The translations under genes and the position numbers were made by a program. Positions 16,863 to 24,687 of a stretch of DNA of 56,352 nt are shown one piece after another. Below the pieces are notes generated by a model. The model was not told the DNA's origin, did no database searches, and saw only the letters and a list, made by a program, of their open reading frames with translations. The DNA comes from CAKZRD01 sp964549155 (lineage in GTDB: Archaea > Nanobdellota > Nanobdellia > Pacearchaeales > GW2011-AR1). The number at the start of each line of letters is the position of its first letter. Within the stretch, counting starts at the first letter, position 1. The stretch lies in NCBI GenBank assembly GCA_964549155.1, contig CAZJUG010000001.1, positions 1 through 56,352 on the forward strand. Reading direction: 5' to 3'.

Positions 16863-18282
16863 CCCCACACCCCTCAATCATCTCCCTTACCTTAGCGAAA
16901 TCAGCTCTTCTTCCACTCAAATTCATAACCTGCCCAATTAAGAAATTCAAACTAGCTTTATTTCCTGCTTTGAACTCTTCCCAGACTTTTGCATTTTGAG
17001 AAATGACCTGTTCAACTAATTTCTTAGTTTCTTCATCAGAAAGCTTTCCTAGTTGTCCTTTCATTTTCTCATTAACAGAGAAACTCTTTGGAACGAACTC
17101 ATTCATAATCTGTTTTGCCTTTAGAACTGTCAGTTCTTGCTTATCAACCAACTCTAAAAGTTCTGCTAAATGTTCTGGGAGAATTTCAACTTCGTCTAAA
17201 GTCTTCTTATTGTAATTTAGAATTCTTAGTAATTCAATTGTAACCCAGGAAATGTATTTAGCCAAGTTTACTTTTTGTGCTAGTTCTTCTGCAAAATCTA
17301 CAAGTTCCAGATTCTTTATCAAAATGTCTGCATCAGATTTTCCAACCTTGTATTTCTTAATGAGTTTTTCTAGTTTTTTAGAAGGCATTTCAGGAATATT
17401 TTTCTCAATTTCTTTAATTTCGTCTTCTTTTATTTTTAAAACAGGTAAATCTGGGTCTGGGATAAACCTATAATCTGCCTGCCCTTCCTTAGACCTCATC
17501 TTTATAGTTTTTCCGAGGGCATCATCAAATGCCAAAGTTTCTCTCTTTTGGACATTTCCTTTTTCATGCTCTTCAAGTTGTCTCAGGATTTCATAATCGA
17601 TAGCTCTCTTAATTTTCTCAATAGAATTTATGTTCTTCATTTCTACTCTTTCCCCATAAGTTGAAACATTCACATCTACCTTTATTCCCGCATTTTTTCT
17701 TAGTGCTTTTATATAAGATAGGGAATGAACTAGTATTCTCAACCATTGGACAACCTGTTCTGAACTTTTGAAATCTGGTTCGGTAACAATCTCAATTAAA
17801 GGCAAGCCACTTCGATTGTAATTTATTCCCCCTTCTGCAGGATTCCATTGTGCAGGGTCTTCTTCAAGATGACATTCGGTTATACGAATTCCTTCAAATT
17901 CCCCATTTTCAGCACAGGGAATACAATTTGCTCCAGAAATTGTATTTTGATATCCCTTAGGCAAATCAGCCCAGTTATAATGTTTTCTTTGCCAAACCAT
18001 ATTCTTCTTATGATTTACTCTGCAATTTAGAATTAAAGCAATTTGAATCATTTTTTTAATCGCAGAGTTATTCGGCAACATAGGTTTACTTCCAGGTTGA
18101 CCAGTACAGATAGGGCAAATCAAAGTATTTGGTTTTTCATTCAAGAAATCTGTTTTGCACATACAGAATAACTTTTCTTTTGTATCGAGATAACCATGAA
18201 CTTCTAGCCCTATTTTTAATGGATGATTTTCCGCCTTCTCTTTCTTTGGTGCTCTATCCGAGATTTTTGTTTCTTTTTTCAT
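16855..18282 (-). CDS. gatB: Asp/Glu-tRNA(Asn/Gln) amidotransferase subunit B
   Basis: A 475-residue GatB. It kinases and amidates mischarged Glu-tRNA-Gln or Asp-tRNA-Asn, using ammonia from GatA. The landmarks are KIGLEVHGYLDTKEKLFC, CPICTGQPGSKP, NRSGLPLIEIVTEPD, the zinc-type cysteines near residues 39-60 and DYRFIPDPDLP. The C-terminal helical tRNA-binding domain ends with the tail-body region (LNFLIGQVM). GatA and GatC are not in this window. A TATA box (CTATAAAAAG, centre about 18309) lies 27 nt upstream. The operon continues with the repeat peptide and PIN genes. Confidence 0.96.
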   Translation of the reverse strand: MKKETKISDRAPKKEKAENHPLKIGLEVHGYLDTKEKLFCMCKTDFLNEKPNTLICPICTGQPGSKPMLPNNSAIKKMIQIALILNCRVNHKKNMVWQRKHYNWADLPKGYQNTISGANCIPCAENGEFEGIRITECHLEEDPAQWNPAEGGINYNRSGLPLIEIVTEPDFKSSEQVVQWLRILVHSLSYIKALRKNAGIKVDVNVSTYGERVEMKNINSIEKIKRAIDYEILRQLEEHEKGNVQKRETLAFDDALGKTIKMRSKEGQADYRFIPDPDLPVLKIKEDEIKEIEKNIPEMPSKKLEKLIKKYKVGKSDADILIKNLELVDFAEELAQKVNLAKYISWVTIELLRILNYNKKTLDEVEILPEHLAELLELVDKQELTVLKAKQIMNEFVPKSFSVNEKMKGQLGKLSDEETKKLVEQVISQNAKVWEEFKAGNKASLNFLIGQVMNLSGRRADFAKVREMIEGCGDE

Positions 18283-18446
18283 AAGGTTAATATAAAACCA
18301 GACTTTTTATAGCTTTTTAAAGTTTCAAAATCCTCTTTTAAAAGGATTATTTTCTAGTAACAACAAACCAGAAGGTTTAAATAGTGTAACTTCTATAGAA
18401 TTACTACATATTCATACCCTGGAAATAAGTCGGTGATAGGACAAGA

Positions 18447-21044
18447 ATGAATAAAACAGCAAAGGTAAAACTCAGGGGAATTTTGTTTAGTCTTGCTTTA
18501 GTAGCTTTAATACTGTCTTCTGTTTCTGCTTACGATTCAGGTTGGCAAAATTTACGAACAAATGAAAATTATGTTGTCTGTGGTGGGAATTATCCTGCAT
18601 GTACAAATTCTATTTTAGGTGTTGATTGGTTTAATATGAATAATGGGGACCGAGGTTATGGACTTATTTGTGGAGAAGTTACAGAGAGGGGAAATGTAGA
18701 TTGTTCTCTTTGGGGAAATTCGGCTGTTGGAAGAGTTGTGACTATCCCTCAAGCTGGAAATTATTATTTATTCTTAAAAATTTGGTATGAATATAGCTCG
18801 GCTGGAGATGATGAGCAATTGATTACTGGAATTTCTAGTGTTTGGCCAACAATTAGTAATCCTGGAAATTATGAACTTATAAATGATTTGGGAAGTGGAG
18901 ATAAGGCTTGTGTGGTTAGAGATAAATTTTATGTTAGTTCTGTTAATAATAAGTTTTGGATAGGAGGTATTGGAGGTTCTATCAATCCGTACCAAGGAAG
19001 ATTAAAAGATTGTATTTCTCAAACAGATGTTAGTGCTGGTTTAGTTTATTGTGATACTGGTCTGCCTGTTGTTGCAGATTGCCCTGTTGTATGTGTTCCT
19101 AATTTGGTGAATAGTTCTTGGACAACTTGGAGCAATAATGCTTGTATAAGTAATTCTCAAATGCAACAATCTAGATCAAGAGTTCAGTATGATTCAAATA
19201 ATTGTGGGACTATACAGAATAGAACATTTTATGAGTATAGATTGGTCGGGCCAACATGGCAAAATACCAGTTGGACATCTTGGGTAAACATTGGCTGTTC
19301 AGGATATGATATGCGACAAAGAAGGTCTTTAACACAATATGATATTTATGGCTGTGCTCAAGGTATAACCTTTAATCAGTATAGAACATTAAGTTCAAAT
19401 ATTGTCAATACAACTTGGAGCAATTGGGCAAGAGTAAGTTGTTTAAACTCTACACATGCAAATCAATCAAGATTTCTAGTTGAATATGATGCGAATAGAT
19501 TTGGATGTTTTACTAATAGAACATATTATGAATATCGAATAATTGCAGATTCTAGTTGTTATTCATGTACTCAAGATATTAGATATACTCCTTGGAGTGA
19601 TTGGAGTAATGAAAATTGTGTGGGTACAAATCAAAGATTACAATCAAGATTCAGGGTTCAATATGACTCAAATAATTGTGGTACATTTACGAATATTACA
19701 GAAAACGAATCTCAGATAGTTGAAGATGCTAGCTGTAGCGGAACAAACTTATTCTTAGAAATATTATCTCCTAGAAATATAACATACCTCAATAATACAA
19801 TCTCAGTAAATCTGTCAAGCAATGGAGAATCTGTATGGTACAATTGGAATGGAACAAACACTAGTTATGTCTCTCCCCATTATGTAAATTTCAACAATGG
19901 AATAAACACATTACATGCTTGGGCAAATAATTCATTAGGAGAAGTTGTTTATAGGAATGTAACCTTTGTTATAGGTATGGGAAATGGTTCTGGAATTGGA
20001 ATAGATGTTCATTCTCCAGTGGATGGAGAGACTTATCACACCTCCTCGATTTTATTGAATGCTACTTCAAATATAAGTGCTAATATCTGGTTTTATAGTC
20101 TAAATGATGGCTCTCCAATCATAAGTAATATGCCTTCGTCAAATTTTATCACAACTCTTACAGGATTGACTACTGGGAACTATTCTCTTCTTGTCTGTGG
20201 ACTAATAGATAATTTTAATGAAGATTGTGAAACAATTAATTTTCAAATAGTACTCGATGAAGAAGAAGACGATGATGAGAAATGTAAGACTTGCCTTGAA
20301 CCNNNNNNNNNNNNNNNNNNNNNNNNNNNNNNNNNNNNNNNNNNNNNNNNNNNNNNNNNNNNNNNNNNNNNNNNNNNNNNNNNNNNNNNNNNNNNNNNNN
20401 NNGAAGATAAATTAAGAAATTCTTTTGGAGCAATAAAAAAAGACAATGAACGAGTGATTTCTTCTATGGATAAAATTATAGAAAAAATTAAGATGTTTTC
20501 AGAGAAAAAATTGGAGATATCGGATTTTGATAAAAGTTTAAATGAAATTAGACAAGAGTTTAAAAAAACAAATTTAGAAAACAGAGATTCATTTGAAAAA
20601 ACTCTTTCTGAGATTAATAAACGGATTGATTCTCTAAAAAAAGAAATTTCTGAGAAGGATATTATAGGAGAGCTAAAGAAAGATTCATCTAAAAAGATTG
20701 AAGAAAAGTTTTCTAGTATTTTGAAGAAACAAAAAGAAGAATTGAAGGAATTGCAGAATAAAAATTCTAAGAAGTTGACTAAAGATTTTGAAAAATTTAA
20801 AGAGCAAACCGAATATTTGAGAAAAGAGTTTATCATGTTTAAAAATGAATTTGTTGGTTTGAGGAAAAGCATAGACGAGTGGAAAAATGATATTGCTGAA
20901 GAATTAAAAGATCTTTTGAAGGAAAGTGAGGGAAGATTCATAGGAGATATTCAAAACTTAGAGGATAAGATAAGTTCTCTTAAGGCAAGAAATACTATAT
21001 TAACTAAGGAAATTAATTCTTTTAAGGAAAAAGACAAAATTTAA
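18447..21044 (+). CDS. Large secreted repeat protein, interrupted by an assembly gap
   Basis: The reading frame runs across 100 unknown bases. The N-terminus is a signal peptide (about residues 1-28, cleaved after SVSA). A Cys-containing domain follows to about residue 220. Four thrombospondin type 1-like repeats come next (about 222-430; W-x2-W-x4-C, then a YDxxxxC region and YEYR). After these come two Asn/Ser-rich Ig-like domains to about residue 610. After the gap, about 212 residues are a lysine/glutamate coiled coil with no membrane anchor. The two parts may belong to one gene or two. TATA is at about 18375-18385 with a leader of about 40 nt. Confidence 0.75.
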   Translation: MNKTAKVKLRGILFSLALVALILSSVSAYDSGWQNLRTNENYVVCGGNYPACTNSILGVDWFNMNNGDRGYGLICGEVTERGNVDCSLWGNSAVGRVVTIPQAGNYYLFLKIWYEYSSAGDDEQLITGISSVWPTISNPGNYELINDLGSGDKACVVRDKFYVSSVNNKFWIGGIGGSINPYQGRLKDCISQTDVSAGLVYCDTGLPVVADCPVVCVPNLVNSSWTTWSNNACISNSQMQQSRSRVQYDSNNCGTIQNRTFYEYRLVGPTWQNTSWTSWVNIGCSGYDMRQRRSLTQYDIYGCAQGITFNQYRTLSSNIVNTTWSNWARVSCLNSTHANQSRFLVEYDANRFGCFTNRTYYEYRIIADSSCYSCTQDIRYTPWSDWSNENCVGTNQRLQSRFRVQYDSNNCGTFTNITENESQIVEDASCSGTNLFLEILSPRNITYLNNTISVNLSSNGESVWYNWNGTNTSYVSPHYVNFNNGINTLHAWANNSLGEVVYRNVTFVIGMGNGSGIGIDVHSPVDGETYHTSSILLNATSNISANIWFYSLNDGSPIISNMPSSNFITTLTGLTTGNYSLLVCGLIDNFNEDCETINFQIVLDEEEDDDEKCKTCLEXXXXXXXXXXXXXXXXXXXXXXXXXXXXXXXXXXEDKLRNSFGAIKKDNERVISSMDKIIEKIKMFSEKKLEISDFDKSLNEIRQEFKKTNLENRDSFEKTLSEINKRIDSLKKEISEKDIIGELKKDSSKKIEEKFSSILKKQKEELKELQNKNSKKLTKDFEKFKEQTEYLRKEFIMFKNEFVGLRKSIDEWKNDIAEELKDLLKESEGRFIGDIQNLEDKISSLKARNTILTKEINSFKEKDKI
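20303..20402. other. Assembly gap, 100 Ns
   Basis: Exactly 100 Ns, the usual placeholder for a scaffold join of unknown length. The reading frame continuing through it has no meaning by itself. Confidence 0.98.
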
Positions 21045-21068
21045 GTATTGTAAAAACTCCTAATCTGT

Positions 21069-21680
21069 ATGGATTCTGAAACAGCAATAAAACAACTTAA
21101 AGAAATAGGTAAATTAGCTCCAAAAGAAATGCGACTTGCTGCTGAATGGTCTGAAGACTGGCAAGTTTTAATTTCTACAATTCTCTCTGCACAAACAAAA
21201 GATGAAACCACTATTCGGATTTGTGAGATTTTGTTTAGTAAATATAGTTCTCCTGAAAAACTGGGAAATGCTTCTTTAAATGAGATAAAAAAGATAATTC
21301 GCCCTATAAATTATCATAAGACAAAGGCAAGAAACATAAAGGCCACAGCAAATTTGATTTCTAAAAGAGGAATTCCAGAATCTGTTGAAGAATTAATGGG
21401 GTTGCAAGGAGTTGGAAGAAAAACTGCGAATGTTTTTTTAGCAGAATTTCATAAAAAAGCCGCAATTGGGGTGGACACACATGTGGCTAGAATTTCTTAT
21501 AAACTCGGTTGGACAAAAAACAAGGACAAATATAAAATAGAAAAAGATTTGGAAAAGTTGTTTCCACGAAGATATTGGAGAATCATAAATTACATTTTAG
21601 TGAGGTTTGGGAGAAGCATTGGTACAAATAGGAAAAAAGAGGATGAAATTATTGCAAAACTAAAATCAAATTCTCTTTAA
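21069..21680 (+). CDS. nth: Endonuclease III-like DNA glycosylase/lyase
   Basis: A 203-residue helix-hairpin-helix glycosylase that removes oxidised pyrimidines and nicks the abasic site. The HhH motif LQGVGRKTA carries the catalytic Lys (K118), and GVDTHVARISYKLGW carries the catalytic Asp (D136). The C-terminus ends without the four cysteines that bind a 4Fe-4S cluster in most Nth proteins. The protein thus belongs to, or has become, a cluster-free form. It starts 24 nt after the coiled-coil gene and overlaps the convergent cyclase-like gene by 15 nt. Confidence 0.92.
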   Translation: MDSETAIKQLKEIGKLAPKEMRLAAEWSEDWQVLISTILSAQTKDETTIRICEILFSKYSSPEKLGNASLNEIKKIIRPINYHKTKARNIKATANLISKRGIPESVEELMGLQGVGRKTANVFLAEFHKKAAIGVDTHVARISYKLGWTKNKDKYKIEKDLEKLFPRRYWRIINYILVRFGRSIGTNRKKEDEIIAKLKSNSL

Positions 21681-22070
21681 AACAGGATCATCATATCTAG
21701 TCCCGACGACAAATCTTAATGGAATCTCTGGATATGTATACATTTGATACTGGATTATTTCTTTCACACCTTGTGCGGATATTACACAAGCACTCGCTTG
21801 GTCTCCCCCAATGATTTCAAACTTATCTGTTAATCCTCTGAAAAGATGTGCATCTTCCTTAAAATCTGGACAAATATATAGGTAATGTTTAAATTTATTT
21901 GTGATATCAAGATTCATGTGCTTCCAACGATCCCAAAATGTTCTCCCCCTTATTCCCGCTAGTCTGCTAGAACCAATTATATCATAGGCAAGAATACAAT
22001 ACCCTGCTGTTGAAATTCCTTCTCTAGCTTTTTCAGTACATTCTTCCAAGGACATAGAAATTTTATCCAT
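21666..22070 (-). CDS. Cyclase/SatD-like palm-fold protein
   Basis: A 134-residue protein with the spacing of a class III nucleotidyl cyclase or SatD-like palm domain. AYDIIGSSRLAG carries a first acidic residue (D30) before a G-S turn. FWDRWKHMNLDITNKF is a following helix, EIIGGDQASACV carries a second Asp (D89), and IPLRFVVGTRYD gives the strand with Arg. It is short and ends just after that strand, so it may lack the dimer arm of true cyclases. It overlaps the upstream RlmN-like gene by eight bases, so both are made together. The activity is unknown. Confidence 0.5.
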   Translation of the reverse strand: MDKISMSLEECTEKAREGISTAGYCILAYDIIGSSRLAGIRGRTFWDRWKHMNLDITNKFKHYLYICPDFKEDAHLFRGLTDKFEIIGGDQASACVISAQGVKEIIQYQMYTYPEIPLRFVVGTRYDDPVLKRI

Positions 22071-22854
22071 TTTGATTAACCTCTAACAGACCGCAACTTG
22101 CATTTATATCCTTTCCCCTTGAATTCCTTATGAAACATTTATAGCCTTTTTCCATGATTTTTAATTTAAACTCTTGAATTTTTTCCATTTCTGTCTTTTT
22201 TAACCCATTGGTTTCATTAAATTCTATTAAATTGAAAATAGTTCTTTTAGGCCAGTCAAAAGAAAGAAGTTTGTCAAAGTCATTTAGAGAATCATTGAAT
22301 CTTTGGATTAGGCTGTACTCTATCATGATATAATTCTTTTGATGTTGTGAAACATAGGTTTTTGCTGTTTCGAGAATTTTTTCAACAGAACAAACAATGG
22401 GAGAAATCTCTTTTCTCTTTTCATTGAAGGCAGAATGTAGGGATATTGCCAGATTGAATTTTATCTTCGATAAGGAGTCTAAATTATCTAACCCTATTGT
22501 TGAAATTGTTATTTTTTTATAAGGAATATTATGTGTTATGTGAATCTCTTCTGCAGATTCAAGAACATTCTTCAGATTTAGAGAAGGTTCTCCACAACCC
22601 ATAAAGACAATACTGGTTGGTTCTTTTCCTATTGTTTCCTTTGCTTTTTCAACTTGATCAAGAATTTCCTGTTTTGTAAGGTTTCTCTGAAACTTTGTCT
22701 TTCCACTCAAACAGAAGAAACAACCAACTGCACAACCAATTTGACAGGAGACACAAACACAAAATTTGTCGTTTATCGAAGGTATTATGACTGTTGAATA
22801 GCCTTTAAAGTTCAGTTTGATTGTTCCATCTTGTGATCTTTCGATTGGTTTCAT
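22063..22854 (-). CDS. RlmN/Cfr-family radical SAM enzyme
   Basis: A 263-residue radical SAM methylase homologue. CAVGCFFC (C41, C45, C48) binds the 4Fe-4S cluster, VFMGCGEPSLN is the SAM-binding GEP motif, and LAISLHSAF is typical of RlmN. SRGKDINASCGLL holds the methyl-carrying Cys (about C254). RlmN methylates C2 of adenines in 23S rRNA and tRNA. This protein lacks most of the N-terminal domain of the roughly 350-residue bacterial enzymes. It is leaderless under a TATA box shared with the divergent gene at 22947. RlmN is mainly bacterial, so transfer is likely. Confidence 0.88.
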   Translation of the reverse strand: MKPIERSQDGTIKLNFKGYSTVIIPSINDKFCVCVSCQIGCAVGCFFCLSGKTKFQRNLTKQEILDQVEKAKETIGKEPTSIVFMGCGEPSLNLKNVLESAEEIHITHNIPYKKITISTIGLDNLDSLSKIKFNLAISLHSAFNEKRKEISPIVCSVEKILETAKTYVSQHQKNYIMIEYSLIQRFNDSLNDFDKLLSFDWPKRTIFNLIEFNETNGLKKTEMEKIQEFKLKIMEKGYKCFIRNSRGKDINASCGLLEVNQNG

Positions 22855-22875
22855 ACTCGATAAAATCGCGAAACA

Positions 22876-22883
22876 TTTATAAA
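22876..22883. promoter_or_regulatory. Shared palindromic TATA box
   Basis: TTTATAAA is its own reverse complement. On the minus strand it is centred 25-26 nt before the ATG at 22854 (leaderless). On the plus strand it would start a transcript near 22905, with a roughly 42-nt leader that ends in a strong Shine-Dalgarno sequence before 22947. No other good box is visible in the 92-nt gap. Confidence 0.55.
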
Positions 22884-22933
22884 CTAGATTATTCTACTAT
22901 TTTCGACAAATAAATTATGTTAAATGTTATTTG

Positions 22934-22942
22934 AAAGGAGGT
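22934..22942 (+). promoter_or_regulatory. Strong Shine-Dalgarno sequence
   Basis: AAAGGAGGT ends four bases before the ATG at 22947. It is near-perfect anti-16S complementarity in a window where most genes look leaderless. It fixes the start of the pilin-like protein. Confidence 0.8.
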
Positions 22943-22946
22943 AAAA

Positions 22947-23420
22947 ATGAATTTAAGAAAAAAAGGTGCGGAAGAAAGTAATGTTATAATTTTCATAATT
23001 CTTGCTCTAGTTGTTGCGGGCCTAGTTATTTGGTTCTCTTATGGATTTTTTAGTAGGGGAAGCGATATCCTAGATGCAACAGATCCGGTTGTGCAATCTG
23101 CATTGCAATCTTGTAAGGCAGAATTATCCATAAATTCGGGTGCATGGTGTACTAGTATAAAGTATGTTCCATATGCGAAATCCAAGCAGTATATGACTTG
23201 TGATTATCTAAATGCGAGAACTGGAAGTACTATTGAAGGTGCTCCTAACTGTACTGCGGATTCTGTAACAAAGGTTTTGGGAGGGTATTGTGTTGAATTG
23301 AATCGAACTGCAGGTTCCTTTGAAGAACTTATCAATGGGAAAGTTTGTAAAAAAGATAGTAATGGTTTAAAGTTTGATAACAAGGTTACTTGGGATGCTG
23401 AAAAAGGAGTTTGGTCCTGA
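22947..23420 (+). CDS. Pilin-like single-span surface protein
   Basis: A 157-residue protein. A basic start (MNLRKKGAEES) is followed by one hydrophobic helix (about 13-34), as in archaeal type IV pilin-like proteins. The external domain has cysteines spaced for disulfides (near residues 52, 63, 80, 97, 115 and 130). I cannot assign a defined family. Translation is set by the AAAGGAGGT sequence upstream. A stem followed by a T-run terminates the gene 12 bases after its stop. Confidence 0.7.
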   Translation: MNLRKKGAEESNVIIFIILALVVAGLVIWFSYGFFSRGSDILDATDPVVQSALQSCKAELSINSGAWCTSIKYVPYAKSKQYMTCDYLNARTGSTIEGAPNCTADSVTKVLGGYCVELNRTAGSFEELINGKVCKKDSNGLKFDNKVTWDAEKGVWS

Positions 23421-23431
23421 TAATTTATTTT

Positions 23432-23467
23432 TACCTCTTTATTTTTTGAGGTATTTTTCTTTTTTTG
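23432..23467 (+). terminator. Stem-loop with T-run after the pilin-like gene
   Basis: ACCTC (23433-23437) pairs with GAGGT (23448-23452), followed by ATTTTTCTTTTTTTG. It begins 12 nt after the stop at 23420. Confidence 0.6.
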
Positions 23468-23559
23468 TAATTTTATAGAGTTGGTAATTAGTTCTATTGA
23501 ATTTTAATTTACAAAGCATTTAGGAAGATAAAGGATATCTCTCTTCTTTCTATATGTTA

Positions 23560-23632
23560 TAGCCCCACCCGGATTCGAACCGGGGTCTCCAGGCCCAGAA
23601 CCTGACATCCTTGACCACTAGACTATGGGGCT
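23560..23632 (-). tRNA. tRNA-Gln (anticodon CUG)
   Basis: A 73-nt cloverleaf. The acceptor AGCCCCA pairs with TGGGGCT, with discriminator A. The anticodon stem TCAGG/CCTGG (one wobble pair) encloses TTCTGGG, giving CUG at 34-36. The T-arm is CCCGG/CCGGG around TTCGAAT. CCA is not encoded. The GatB gene in the same window is consistent with Gln-tRNA formed by amidation. Confidence 0.93.
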
Positions 23633-23738
23633 GATGAAAATATTTAATTTAATGATTTTAAAAGACTTGTGTTTTATGTAAAATAAATATATAATCCAGA
23701 CCATTAATCTTTATATATATTACAAATCTTTGAATGTA

Positions 23739-24326
23739 ATGGTTGGGGAAGAAAAAGATTTTCCAAGAACTTCTAAGGAAAGGGATCTTGCTGATGTATT
23801 ATGGGACTCTTATAGAAAATTACAAGAATTTTCTTCAGGATCCGATGGTCTCCTTGAATATTTTAAAGCAGAAAAAGTAATATTTGAAGGAACTTATTTA
23901 GTTCGGGGGAGATTTGAAAGGGGACTTTTTTTAGAACGATTTGGTGATCAAGAACAGCTTGAGAACATGGGGAGATTTCATATCCTTGGGAGATATCAGG
24001 AAAGAGTTTCAGAAAGAGCAGATAGATTGGAGGGGGAAAGATTAGAATTTGAAATAGACCATAACCTCGCATATCTTGAAGAACTTTATTCTAAACTTCC
24101 CCAAAAAGAAAGAGTATCTCGGTCTAAAGATGCCCTAATTATCAGGGAAGAATTATTAATCCCATTAGAAGATGGATGGTTAAGAGGAAGAGAATTGAGG
24201 GAATGTTGTGATGAATTCGGAGTTCCATGGAATAATGAACTGAAAAGAGGATATTTAGACGAAGTTTTAAGAGAGATAAGGGAAAGAGAACAATCATTAT
24301 CAATTCTCCCAAAAAAGAATATTTAA
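23739..24326 (+). CDS. Hypothetical charged protein, 195 aa
   Basis: A soluble, helical, highly charged protein with no family I recognise. The middle is rich in Arg/Glu (RFERGLFLERFGDQEQL, RYQERVSERADRLEGERL). The frame opens nine bases earlier with TTG. The TATATATA box at 23711-23720 is about 25 nt before the ATG at 23739, so a leaderless ATG start is preferred. Cysteines occur only at a CC pair near the C-terminus. Confidence 0.65.
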   Translation: MVGEEKDFPRTSKERDLADVLWDSYRKLQEFSSGSDGLLEYFKAEKVIFEGTYLVRGRFERGLFLERFGDQEQLENMGRFHILGRYQERVSERADRLEGERLEFEIDHNLAYLEELYSKLPQKERVSRSKDALIIREELLIPLEDGWLRGRELRECCDEFGVPWNNELKRGYLDEVLREIREREQSLSILPKKNI

Positions 24327-24377
24327 GTAAAATTCCATATAAGTAAGCTTTATAAACCGATTTTTCTCATTGATTTT

Positions 24378-24485
24378 ATGAAAAGAAGCTCAAGACGTTG
24401 GAAGAAGAAAAATCAAATGCGTTGGAAGTGGCAGCGTAAGAGATTGAAGAAAGAGAAGAGAAAGAGAAAACTCAAACGAGGTTAG
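24378..24485 (+). CDS. rpl41e: Ribosomal protein eL41-like, 35 aa
   Basis: A very short and very basic peptide. After about 12 extra residues it reads MRWKWQRKRLKKEKRKRKLK, which matches the M-R-x-K-W-x-x-K-R-x-x-x-L-K-R pattern of eL41, the smallest large-subunit protein (about 25 residues elsewhere). The TTTATAAA box at 24349-24356 is centred 25 nt before the ATG at 24378, supporting a leaderless gene of its own. A stem-loop at 24509-24528 with a short T-run follows. Translation could also begin at the internal ATG (residue 14), giving a canonical-length eL41. Confidence 0.75.
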   Translation: MKRSSRRWKKKNQMRWKWQRKRLKKEKRKRKLKRG

Positions 24486-24508
24486 TTTTGAGTTTTCGGT
24501 CTGGATTC

Positions 24509-24535
24509 TTGAAGGTTCCACCCTTCAACATTTTT
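24509..24535 (+). terminator. Stem-loop after eL41
   Basis: TTGAAGG (24509-24515) pairs with CCTTCAA (24522-24528), followed by CATTTTTAG. It lies 24 nt past the eL41 stop. Confidence 0.45.
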
Positions 24536-24544
24536 AGTTTCTTT

Positions 24545-24578
24545 GTTTGGGAGAGATCTTTCTTTTCTAAAGAAAGAA
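24545..24578 (+). repeat. Dispersed hairpin element, copy B
   Basis: The segment GTTTGGGAGAGATCTTTCTT and the following complementary AAAGAAAGAAAG arm closely match, on the opposite strand, the hairpin inside unit 2 of the tRNA-Arg array (12290-12320). Both copies share the TTTGGGAGAGA flank and the CTTTCTTT...AAGAAAG stem. It sits in the 202-nt gap between eL41 and rfcS. Confidence 0.5.
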
Positions 24579-24687
24579 AGTTCAGAGAAATTTGAAGAGA
24601 GATTAATCTGTATTTCTATTTATCAAAGTGTTCTATATAAAACTTAATCATACAAATCCTTTTAAACCGAAACAACACATTATCACT

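Noticed and set aside
20243..20941. Minus-strand frame across the N gap
   Set aside because: It is Ser/Phe-rich antisense of a coiled coil and depends on the gap length.
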